Below, in pieces: positions 1-6,144 of a stretch of DNA of 9,672 bases. The position numbers were made by a program, and so were the translations under genes. The stretch lies in assembly GCA_947178195.1 (NCBI GenBank), contig CAMWXM010000095.1, positions 1-9,672 of the forward strand, in the 5' to 3' direction. The first letter of the stretch is position 1. Each line of letters begins with the position of its first letter. The stretch is from an uncultured Ruminococcus sp. GTDB lineage: Bacteria; Bacillota; Clostridia; Oscillospirales; Ruminococcaceae. The notes under the pieces were generated by a model that saw only the letters and a program-made list of their open reading frames with translations, did not search any database and was not told where the DNA came from.

Positions 1-8
1 ATTATAAA

Positions 9-41
9 CCTTGTATCTCTTTTGAGTACAAGGCGTTTTTT
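9..41 (+). terminator. Rho-independent terminator of an upstream gene
   Basis: CCTTGTA (9-15) pairs with TACAAGG (27-33). An inner CTC/GAG extends the stem with one bulged T and a TTTT loop, and the stem is followed by CG and six T (36-41). This is a classic intrinsic terminator reading rightward. No gene for it lies in the window, so it most likely ends a gene to the left. Confidence 0.8.
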
Positions 42-118
42 CAATAATTATGAAATTTTAAGTTCTATATTTTTATCATCTATTTCTATTAAGATTTTTT
101 TGAAATATTTTTGTAAAG

Positions 119-146
119 TGTAACTTTTTAATTGCTTTTCTCGATT
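119..146 (+). promoter_or_regulatory. Candidate ECF-type promoter of the sigma/anti-sigma operon
   Basis: TGTAAC at 119-124 followed by a T-rich run, then CGAT at 142-145, a 17-nt gap. This resembles the AAC-containing -35 and CG-containing -10 elements used by ECF sigma factors, and it lies about 45 nt upstream of the sigma gene's start. No good sigma-A -35/-10 pair is visible here. Autoregulation by the encoded sigma factor is an inference. Confidence 0.4.
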
Positions 147-190
147 ATCATAGTGAACGGTGCATTGTTCAATGTGAAAGGAGGTAAAAA

Positions 191-757
191 ATGAATGGTA
201 TTATATCTGACAATGAGCTTATGAAGTTGTACATAGCACGTGATGTGTCAGCTTCTAAACTTAGTATGGAAAAATATAGTGCAAGACTTATTCGATTAGC
301 TTCAACATTTTTATCAGACAAGCGTGATGTTGAGGAGTGCGTAAATGATACATTTATGAAAGCATGGAGCTCAATACCTCCACAAAAACCAATTGATTTA
401 TTTTCATTTTTTGCGAGGATATGTCGCTGTACAGCATATGATATCATAAAAAGAAGCAAAACTGAAAAACGCAATGCTCATATAGTTGAGTTTACAAAGG
501 AAATGGAAGAATGTATACCTGACATAATGAGTAAAACAGAACTATCTGACGGAAAACTTGAAACTCTAATGAATGATTTTCTTGAAAACCTTTCACGAGA
601 TAATAGGGTTATTTTTGTAAGACATTATTGGTTCGGAGAAACTATATCAGAAATAGCTGAGCATTTTAGTTTCTCGGAAAGCAAGGTAAAGACATCACTA
701 CATCGTACTCGTGAAAAGCTGAAAGATTATCTGTTTAAGAAAGGAGTATCACTATGA
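191..757 (+). CDS. ECF-type sigma-70 family RNA polymerase sigma factor
   Basis: The 188-residue product directs RNA polymerase to alternative promoters. Residues about 28-93 fit sigma region 2: a helix with DVEECVNDTFMKAWSSIPP, then FSFFARICRCTAYDIIKR, the usual core-binding and -10-recognition segment. Residues about 122-183 fit region 4, with the helix-turn-helix ETISEIAEHFSFSESKVKTSLHRTREKLK contained in 150-177. There is no region 1 or 3, as expected for an ECF factor. The start is fixed by AAAGGAGG at 177-184, six nt before the ATG. The stop overlaps the next gene's start as ATGA (754-757), so the two are probably co-translated. The ECCVNDT-like region 2 and the downstream partner match a common Firmicutes ECF group that pairs with DUF4179-type anti-sigma proteins. 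The inducing signal cannot be read from the sequence. Confidence 0.9.
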   Translation: MNGIISDNELMKLYIARDVSASKLSMEKYSARLIRLASTFLSDKRDVEECVNDTFMKAWSSIPPQKPIDLFSFFARICRCTAYDIIKRSKTEKRNAHIVEFTKEMEECIPDIMSKTELSDGKLETLMNDFLENLSRDNRVIFVRHYWFGETISEIAEHFSFSESKVKTSLHRTREKLKDYLFKKGVSL

Positions 758-1758
758 AAGGAAATGATTTAATGAGTGCCATGAATGGTATTGATGAAAA
801 ATACTTATCAGAATCAGAGAATTGCATCAAAAACAACAGAAAACCTAAAAGAAGTGCTTTTAAATTTGCTGTCAGCATAGCGGCAGCAGCGGCAGTACTT
901 GCAGTACCTATAGGAGTTTATGCCTATAATACGTTTGTTAATCGTGAAACGGTTGAACAGTATGTATCGAATGCTGAACTTATCGAACAGAAAAGTCCTG
1001 AGGCTGTTAAGAACATTGTTACAGAAAACAATGATTATAGAATAACTGTCGATTCTGTTCTTTCGGATGGAAATATTGTTATGATGATTCTTACACATGA
1101 AACTTTAACAGATAAAGGATTACAGATAAAGAATAATGTGAATGGCTGCCCCGGAGCTTGTATAACTTATGCTGACGGCAGTGCAGGTCCTTTTGAGCAA
1201 AATGGATTTGATGGAGTTCCTATGACCGGTCCGATTAGTGGTTATGCCATTAGTAATGAAACTGAATTTACTGGATACGATAAAAGTGTGAGTCTTTTCA
1301 GCTGCAGAGATATTGATTTGAGTAAAGATGTTAATGTTGAATTCTACTCAGGTGAACGTGGATGGTCTGGTGCATTAGAATACTTTAGAAATAGAGATAA
1401 TCCTGATTACAAGGGATATGAAGGATTAGTCAATGAACTTGATGGTCTGGAATTTACTACAAGCTTTGCACAAAATGTCGATTGTGTTCAGCTTCAAAGT
1501 GTTGACGGAAAAAATATATCAATGTCTTCCTTCGAGGTGTATTTCAGCGATCCTTCAATAATAAATCTTTCGGAAGATATTGCTTTAGAACAATTTTTCT
1601 TCATCACAAATGACGGAGAAAAAAAGCCGCTTGAAGCAAACAATTGCGGTTTTAGTACAAGAGGAGGCATTGATTATGGATTTGTTATCTTTGGTGAATT
1701 CATTGATATTAATGAGTACAAGGGCATTGAGATAAATGGTGTAGAATATATTAAATAA
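754..1758 (+). CDS. Membrane-anchored anti-sigma-like protein (DUF4179-like)
   Basis: This 334-residue protein has a short cytoplasmic N-terminus (1-35) containing the helix MSAMNGIDEKYLSESE, a basic stretch NNRKPKR, one Ala/Val-rich transmembrane helix (about 36-58), and a large extracytoplasmic domain (about 60-334). That layout is typical of anti-sigma factors of the DUF4179 type: the short N-terminal helix holds the sigma factor and the outer domain senses the envelope. The beta-rich segment beginning at NDYRITVDSVLSDGN (about 93-107) looks like the start of that outer domain. No HxxxCxxC zinc anti-sigma motif is present. The start has GAAAGGAG at 739-746 and lies inside the sigma gene's stop codon. 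A 10-bp terminator follows 31 nt after the stop. The anti-sigma role is inferred from topology and gene order. Confidence 0.75.
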   Translation: MKGNDLMSAMNGIDEKYLSESENCIKNNRKPKRSAFKFAVSIAAAAAVLAVPIGVYAYNTFVNRETVEQYVSNAELIEQKSPEAVKNIVTENNDYRITVDSVLSDGNIVMMILTHETLTDKGLQIKNNVNGCPGACITYADGSAGPFEQNGFDGVPMTGPISGYAISNETEFTGYDKSVSLFSCRDIDLSKDVNVEFYSGERGWSGALEYFRNRDNPDYKGYEGLVNELDGLEFTTSFAQNVDCVQLQSVDGKNISMSSFEVYFSDPSIINLSEDIALEQFFFITNDGEKKPLEANNCGFSTRGGIDYGFVIFGEFIDINEYKGIEINGVEYIK

Positions 1759-1789
1759 ATTCTCTCTATTAACTATCCGTTTGTATATT

Positions 1790-1818
1790 AAAGGAGCGAC
1801 TAAAAATCGCTCCTTTTT
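1790..1818 (+). terminator. Rho-independent terminator of the sigma operon
   Basis: A perfect 10-bp stem, AAAGGAGCGA (1790-1799) with TCGCTCCTTT (1807-1816), has a 7-nt loop and ends in a T run to 1818. It lies 31 nt past the anti-sigma stop. Read from the minus strand the stem is the same but followed only by TTTAATAT, so it may work weakly for the leftward genes too. Confidence 0.85.
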
Positions 1819-1824
1819 ACGTTT

Positions 1825-1962
1825 TCAAGGTATATTCCTCGTCTGCCGATAAATATCAAGCTGTGACAGTGATTTCAGGCTATTATTAGTTTGATTCACT
1901 GTGTGGCTGTTGTCATTGTTACAGTTGTTGATGACAGTACCGCTGCTATCGCTGCTCATCAT
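1825..1962 (-). pseudogene. Remnant of a phage tail tape-measure protein C-terminus
   Basis: Reading leftward from ATG at 1962, the frame encodes 45 residues and stops at 1825. The second half reads HTVNQTNNSLKSLSQLDIYR followed by QTRNIP. The pattern NQxNNSxKSLSxxxIYRQTxN resembles the extreme C-terminus of tail tape-measure proteins from phages and prophages of Clostridia, where a 'SPKALSRxEIYRQTKN' ending is common. Only this C-terminal piece is present. The frame upstream of the ATG stays open for only 13 codons inside the 3' end of the sugar-kinase gene before a TGA. The most likely reading is a fragment of a decayed prophage rather than a working gene. The match is from memory of the family, not from an alignment. 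An alternative is a small translated ORF coupled to the kinase stop (TGATG). Confidence 0.5.
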
Positions 1963-2954
1963 TGCACCTGAAATGCTGACCTGATTACAGATAATATTTC
2001 ATTTTCTTTTTCAATGATGCTTTCGGATATTTTTATTAATTCATCTGCTCTTTTTAATTTTTCTTCGGGAGTTTTATCCTTGAAATAATTTTCTTCGCTT
2101 AAATAATCGTACAGATACCTTGCTGAAAGCTCAGCGCATATACAAAGCATTCCAAGAAAATATTCTTCCTCCTGAGACGCCCGTATAACTGAAAAATATC
2201 CCTTTGAATACGCCCGAAGTTTATCTATATCAATTTTATTGTTACTGACACATGCCGACCTTGTTCCATCTCCGAAATCGTGAACATGAAGTCCGGGCAT
2301 GACCGTATCAAAATCTATCAGAGTAAGTCCTTTGCCGGTTTTACTGTCAAATAATACATTAGAGCATTTTACGTCGTTATGAGCAACGCTGAGCGGAAGC
2401 TTTTTCATATCCAGCTTTTTAACATATCTGAGAATATTATTAAAAAATCCAGTATAATCAGAAAATTTTTTATCAGTTAAATATATAACCTTTTCAACAC
2501 GCATGGCGGTATTATGAAAATTTTCAATAGTAACATAAAATTTCGATATATCAGCATTTTTTAATGTATTATGAAAATTACCCAGCGTTCTGCCAAATTC
2601 ATAAAGCTTAAAGCTATCGTCAAGGCTTATGTAGGATACAGAATTTCCGATATATCTGTAAATACGCCATATTTCATTATCGACTGTCAAATAATTTTTG
2701 CCATTTATTAAAATAAATCTGGGAAAACATGAAAAATCCTTAAAATATTTGCATAAATTATCTATATTGGACATTATTTTTTCCGGACTTTTAAATATGG
2801 CTTTATTTATCTGCTGCAGAATATAGGCGCTGCCGTCAGAATATATTATTTTATAAGTAGAATTTATATGACCGGAAGTTATTGTTTTTATCTCTGAACA
2901 CTCACTTTTTAAACCAAAGCTTTTCAAAATGTATGAAAATTTATTCAAAATCAT
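1959..2954 (-). CDS. APH-fold sugar kinase, N-acetylhexosamine 1-kinase (NahK)-like
   Basis: This is a cytosolic kinase of the aminoglycoside phosphotransferase fold. In the numbering from the GTG at 2957 (332 residues), the nucleotide-loop region includes TSGHINSTYKI (28-38) and YILQQINKAIFKSPEKIMSN (45-64). The catalytic loop is HNDVKCSN (193-200), the Brenner-type HxDxxxxN motif, and the metal-binding segment is IDFDTVMPG (214-222) with HDFGDGTRS (226-234). The combination of ILQxIN, HNDxKxxN and DxDTVMPG with DFGD is characteristic of NahK-like enzymes, which phosphorylate GlcNAc or GalNAc at C1 with ATP to feed salvage of host or mucin sugars. The usual NahK partners, such as lacto-N-biose phosphorylase, are not in this window, so the substrate is uncertain. 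GTG (2957) and ATG (2954) are adjacent; ATG with AGG six nt upstream is preferred. Its last codons overlap the phage-like fragment. Confidence 0.7.
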   Translation of the reverse strand: MILNKFSYILKSFGLKSECSEIKTITSGHINSTYKIIYSDGSAYILQQINKAIFKSPEKIMSNIDNLCKYFKDFSCFPRFILINGKNYLTVDNEIWRIYRYIGNSVSYISLDDSFKLYEFGRTLGNFHNTLKNADISKFYVTIENFHNTAMRVEKVIYLTDKKFSDYTGFFNNILRYVKKLDMKKLPLSVAHNDVKCSNVLFDSKTGKGLTLIDFDTVMPGLHVHDFGDGTRSACVSNNKIDIDKLRAYSKGYFSVIRASQEEEYFLGMLCICAELSARYLYDYLSEENYFKDKTPEEKLKRADELIKISESIIEKENEILSVIRSAFQVQ

Positions 2955-2994
2955 CACCTGCCTGATAATATCTTATTTTATTTTTATTTAAGAC

Positions 2995-3023
2995 TTGAAG
3001 TAGTGTCGAAAAAGTGTTATAAT
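2995..3023 (+). promoter_or_regulatory. Sigma-A promoter of the zinc-ribbon gene
   Basis: TTGAAG (2995-3000), 17 nt, TATAAT (3018-3023). The expected transcription start is near 3030, about 43 nt before the ATG. A small hairpin CTGC/GCAG (3041-3044/3052-3055) lies in the leader just before the ribosome binding site. No comparable promoter was found for the divergent kinase gene. Confidence 0.75.
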
Positions 3024-3072
3024 AATATAAAAATAATGTACTGCCATATAAGCAGTAGAAAAGGAGTAAATT

Positions 3073-3909
3073 ATGTCATTTATAACAGATATTGGTAAAA
3101 ATATATCCTCTAAAGGTAAAGAAATTTCTCAGAAAGCTAAAATTATGTCTGAAACCAGCTCCCTTAATAATATAATTAAGGGTGAAGAAGCAAGAATCAA
3201 TTTTCAGTACAGGGTTATCGGTAAATTATATTTTGAAAAATTTAAGGATAATCCCGGAGAGGAATTTGCTGAAGCAGTTGAAACTATAATAAATGCAATG
3301 GAAAAAATCGATAAGACTAAAGAAGAAATAATTAAAATAAAATCTAAATTTGCTTGCCCTAAATGCGGCGCTAACTTTAAAAGCGGAGCTTTATTCTGTG
3401 CAGTATGCGGAGAAAAGCTTCCTGAAAAACGGGAGCAGCCTGTTGCTGAATCGGCTGTGATTCCAGAAGGCGCTCAGAAATGTGAAAAGTGCGGAAATAT
3501 TTTGAAGGCTGACGCTCTGTTTTGTAATTCATGCGGAAATAAGCTGAAAAAAGAGCCCGTAACCGAGGAAAAGACACAGGCGGCTGTGCAAGAGCCTTCT
3601 ACTGCGGAAATTCTTACATCAGACCGAAAAGAATTTGAGAACGCTCAGAACCAGTCTGTTCCGGAAGCTTCAACGGAATCCACAGAAGAAATTACGGCTG
3701 CACCGACAGAGTCTGTGACAGAATCCGTAGAAGTTGCTGAAAAACCGGAAAAGCTTGAAAAAGTACAGGAGCAGGAATCTCAGAGTAAGCCTGAAAAAGC
3801 TGAAGCGCAGGAAGAGCCGGAAAAGAAAAAAATCTGCCCTAACTGTAAAAATGAAATGCTGGACGAGGATATTTTCTGTAACGAATGCGGTACAAAATTT
3901 GAAGGTTAA
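3073..3909 (+). CDS. Protein with three zinc ribbons and an acidic low-complexity linker
   Basis: This soluble 278-residue protein has no signal peptide or membrane segment. Residues 1-92 are helical and probably coiled-coil, with a GKEISQKAKIMSETSSL-type start also seen in other Firmicutes zinc-ribbon proteins. Three four-cysteine ribbons follow: C95/C98/C109/C112, C137/C140/C151/C154 and C255/C258/C269/C272. All share the geometry CxxC-x10-CxxC. Residues 156-254 between ribbons 2 and 3 are a disordered stretch rich in Glu, Lys, Ser, Thr and Pro. The start has AAAGGAG at 3060-3066, six nt before the ATG. The gene stands alone behind its own promoter and ends at a terminator shared with the convergent PEPCK gene. 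Ribbons of this kind bind zinc and usually mediate protein or nucleic-acid contacts. The specific function is unknown. Confidence 0.8.
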   Translation: MSFITDIGKNISSKGKEISQKAKIMSETSSLNNIIKGEEARINFQYRVIGKLYFEKFKDNPGEEFAEAVETIINAMEKIDKTKEEIIKIKSKFACPKCGANFKSGALFCAVCGEKLPEKREQPVAESAVIPEGAQKCEKCGNILKADALFCNSCGNKLKKEPVTEEKTQAAVQEPSTAEILTSDRKEFENAQNQSVPEASTESTEEITAAPTESVTESVEVAEKPEKLEKVQEQESQSKPEKAEAQEEPEKKKICPNCKNEMLDEDIFCNECGTKFEG

Positions 3910-3919
3910 AATACATATT

Positions 3920-3951
3920 AAAAAAGGAGCTGGTTTTTCAGCTCCTTTTTT
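3920..3951. terminator. Bidirectional terminator between convergent genes
   Basis: AAAAAAGGAGCTG (3920-3932) pairs perfectly with CAGCTCCTTTTTT (3939-3951) around a 6-nt loop. Because the stem is flanked by A on the left and T on the right, each strand ends in a U run. It lies 10 nt past the zinc-ribbon stop and 8 nt past the PEPCK stop, and so serves both. Confidence 0.9.
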
Positions 3952-3959
3952 ATGTGAAA

Positions 3960-5795
3960 TTACTTATTGATTCTTGCTTCAAGAGCGTCGAGCTGAGCTT
4001 CGAGAGCAGCAGGGATCTTACCGCCCTTATCGGCAATATCTTCCTTATAGTATCTTCTCATTTCAGCAATTTCCTTTGTCCAGAGATCCTTGTTTACTTC
4101 AAGGAGTTTATCCATGATTTCAGGAGTTACTTCATCTTCGATACCATCGAGATTAATATCGCCCTTCTTAGGAACATAACCGATAGCTGTTTCCTCAGCG
4201 TCGATAGTTCCTTCACATCTCTTGATTATCCAGTCAAGAACTCTCATATTATCGCCGAATCCAGGCCAGATAAAGTTGCCGTTTTCGTCCTGCTTGAACC
4301 AGTTTACGTTGAATATCTTAGGAGCTTTATCTCCAAGTTTTTCGCCCATTTCAAGCCAATGATTCCAGTAATCGCCTACGTTATATCCGATAAACGGCTT
4401 CATAGCCATTGGGTCGTGTCTCAAAACGCCTACTGCGCCTGTTGCAGCAGCTGTTGTTTCTGAAGAAACAGCAGAACCTACATATGTACCATGAGTCCAA
4501 TCAAATGACTGATATACCAGCGGAGTTGTGGAAGCACGTCTGCCGCCGAAAATGATAGCCGAGATCGGTACGCCCTGAGGATTATTGAATTCAGGTGAAA
4601 TGCATGGACAATTTTCAGCAGGAGCTGTGAATCTTGAGTTTGGATGAGCAAGCTTCTGCGGTTTGCCATCAGCACCCATAACTGATGTGAATTCCTTGCC
4701 GTTTACCTTTGCGCCTTTCCATTCAGTAGCGTTTTCAGGCGGATTTTTATCAAGACCTTCCCACCATACTGTATTGTTATCGTTATTGATAGCAACATTT
4801 GTGAAAATAGTATTTTTCATTGTTGATGCAAGAGCGTTATAGTTGGATTTTTCATTTGTACCAGGTGCAACACCGAAAAATCCGTTTTCAGGGTTGATCG
4901 CATAAAGTCTTCCGTCTTCGCCCTGTTTCATCCATGCAATATCATCGCCGACTGTGAATACTTCATAGCCGTCCTTTTTATAACCTTCCGGCGGAATAAG
5001 CATTGCAAGGTTTGTTTTGCCGCATGCTGAAGGGAATGCAGCTGTAATATATTTAACTTCTCCGTCCGGCTTTTTAACGCCGAGGATAAGCATGTGCTCT
5101 GCCATCCAGCCTTCGTTTTTACCCTGATATGATGCGATTCTGAGCGCAAAGCATTTCTTTCCGAGAAGAACGTTTCCGCCGTAAGCAGAATTTATTGACC
5201 AGATAGTGTTATCTTCAGGGAAATGAACGATATATCTGTTTTCTGGATCAACATCAGCCTTTGAATGAAGTCCTCTTACAAAATCGTTTGATGTTTCTCC
5301 CAAGTTTTCAAAAGCCTGTTTGCCCATTCTTGTCATAATATTCATGTTGAGAACAACATAAATAGAATCGGTTACTTCTACGCCTACTTTAGCCAGCGAA
5401 GAGCCGATAGGACCCATTGAATAAGGGATAACATACATAGTTCTGCCCTTCATTACGCCGTCGTACATAGGTGTAAGTTTAGCGTACATTTCTTCAGGGT
5501 CGCACCAGTTGTTTGTAGGACCTGCATCTTCCTTGTTCTTGCAGCAGATAAAGGTTCTGTCCTCTACTCTTGCAACATCGTTTGGCAGAGTTCTGTGATA
5601 AAGACAGCCAGGAAGCTTTTCTTCGTTAAGCTTATACATTTTATCTCTGCTGTCGTCAGGAAGCGAAGTGACCTCTTCGATAAGAGCGTCGATCTGCTCC
5701 TTTGAACCATCGATCCAAACAACCTTATCAGGCTTTGTCAGGGCAGTCATTTCATCGACCCATTTTAAAACATTAGCGTTATTTGTCAGTGACAT
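3960..5795 (-). CDS. pckG: Phosphoenolpyruvate carboxykinase (GTP)
   Basis: This cytosolic enzyme interconverts oxaloacetate plus GTP and PEP plus GDP plus CO2. In fermentative gut Clostridia it often works in the CO2-fixing direction toward succinate, as well as in gluconeogenesis. The 611-residue length is normal for the GTP family. Visible motifs include LGKKC (211-215) and H234, which correspond to the metal-site Lys and His. The P-loop FPSACGKTN (254-262) carries the hyper-reactive Cys258 that marks GTP-type enzymes. VGDDIAWM (282-289) is the kinase-2 metal site, and FGGRR (416-420) and FGDNMRVLDWI (513-523) follow. The ATP-type family lacks the SACGKTN cysteine. The start at 5795 is set by AAGGAGG (5810-5804) eight nt upstream. 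An in-frame TTG at 5864 has no such site and lies in structured leader. The gene is transcribed alone, from its own promoter. Confidence 0.96.
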   Translation of the reverse strand: MSLTNNANVLKWVDEMTALTKPDKVVWIDGSKEQIDALIEEVTSLPDDSRDKMYKLNEEKLPGCLYHRTLPNDVARVEDRTFICCKNKEDAGPTNNWCDPEEMYAKLTPMYDGVMKGRTMYVIPYSMGPIGSSLAKVGVEVTDSIYVVLNMNIMTRMGKQAFENLGETSNDFVRGLHSKADVDPENRYIVHFPEDNTIWSINSAYGGNVLLGKKCFALRIASYQGKNEGWMAEHMLILGVKKPDGEVKYITAAFPSACGKTNLAMLIPPEGYKKDGYEVFTVGDDIAWMKQGEDGRLYAINPENGFFGVAPGTNEKSNYNALASTMKNTIFTNVAINNDNNTVWWEGLDKNPPENATEWKGAKVNGKEFTSVMGADGKPQKLAHPNSRFTAPAENCPCISPEFNNPQGVPISAIIFGGRRASTTPLVYQSFDWTHGTYVGSAVSSETTAAATGAVGVLRHDPMAMKPFIGYNVGDYWNHWLEMGEKLGDKAPKIFNVNWFKQDENGNFIWPGFGDNMRVLDWIIKRCEGTIDAEETAIGYVPKKGDINLDGIEDEVTPEIMDKLLEVNKDLWTKEIAEMRRYYKEDIADKGGKIPAALEAQLDALEARINK

Positions 5796-5826
5796 TGTTT
5801 TTTCCTCCTTTATAATAATTGCAGGA

Positions 5827-5939
5827 GTTATTTTACGTTTACCGGACGTAAAATAACCATTCAACAGATGTCTGTTGAAATTTTTCTGCGGAAAACGCTT
5901 TGACTGGCGTTTTCGGTTCGGAAATAAGATATTTATTTC
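5827..5939 (-). promoter_or_regulatory. Structured 5' leader of the PEPCK mRNA: four consecutive inverted repeats
   Basis: Four inverted repeats lie head to tail between the promoter and the ribosome binding site. They are 5827-5838/5846-5857 (12-bp perfect stem, 7-nt loop), 5860-5867/5872-5879 (8-bp perfect stem, 4-nt loop), 5891-5898/5907-5914 (8-bp perfect, 8-nt loop) and 5921-5927/5933-5939 (7-bp perfect, 5-nt loop). None is followed by a U run on the mRNA strand, so they are not ordinary terminators. They could stabilise the mRNA, bind a regulator as RNA, or (the more symmetric ones) act as DNA operators. I do not recognise any known riboswitch class. Confidence 0.6.
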
Positions 5940-5960
5940 ATAAAAATCTTCTCCAATATA

Positions 5961-5989
5961 ATTATAGCTTTTTTTTGCAGCTATGTCAA
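5961..5989 (-). promoter_or_regulatory. Sigma-A promoter of the PEPCK gene
   Basis: On the minus strand, TTGACA (5989-5984), 17 nt, TATAAT (5966-5961): a perfect consensus in both boxes. The expected start of transcription is near 5954, giving a leader of about 158 nt. The spacer contains a small TAGCT/AGCTA inverted repeat (5965-5969/5979-5983) around an A/T run. Confidence 0.85.
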
Positions 5990-6031
5990 TATTTATTTTT
6001 GCATAATTTGTATATTATCTGAAAACTTTTA

Positions 6032-6060
6032 TTGACAAAGAAATTTATCAGATGTATAAT
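6032..6060 (+). promoter_or_regulatory. Sigma-A promoter of the hemolysin III family gene
   Basis: TTGACA (6032-6037), 17 nt, TATAAT (6055-6060): perfect consensus. It is divergent from the PEPCK promoter, with 42 nt between the two -35 boxes. Transcription should start near 6067, leaving a leader of about 78 nt. Confidence 0.85.
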
Positions 6061-6075
6061 ATAGGCAAGTCAAGA

Positions 6076-6118
6076 TTGTACAAAGAATGCCTTAAGGTTT
6101 TGTGCAGTATTGCCTTAA
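6076..6118 (+). repeat. Imperfect tandem repeat in the leader of the hemolysin III family gene
   Basis: Two units of about 20 nt: 6076-6095 (TTGTACAAAGAATGCCTTAA) and 6100-6118 (TTGTGCAGTATTGCCTTAA). They share TTGTxCA at the start and TGCCTTAA at the end. CCTTAAGG (6090-6097) is a palindrome, and TTAAGG (6092-6097) can also pair with CCTTAA (6113-6118), so two alternative folds are possible. The function is unknown and the repeat may be chance. Confidence 0.4.
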
Positions 6119-6144
6119 AATTTATGTCAAAGGGAGGATATATT

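Noticed and set aside
1825..1962. Small antitoxin or toxin gene coupled to the kinase stop
   Set aside because: The composition (Asn/Ser/Thr-rich, then KSLS...IYRQTRN) fits a tape-measure tail far better than any toxin-antitoxin family, and there is no partner gene.
3954..4463. 169-codon plus-strand open frame opposite the PEPCK gene
   Set aside because: It lies wholly antisense to the well-supported PEPCK 3' end, begins within the terminator/stop region without an SD, and has no recognisable domain.
5796..5864. In-frame upstream extension of PEPCK to a TTG at 5864
   Set aside because: The TTG has no SD and would read through the 12-bp hairpin, whereas ATG 5795 has AAGGAGG at ideal distance and gives the normal family N-terminus.
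6052..6144. Upstream ATG (6052) extending the hemolysin III family protein by 31 residues
   Set aside because: It overlaps the -10 box of the gene's own promoter, so it would not be in the mRNA; ATG 6145 has a good SD.
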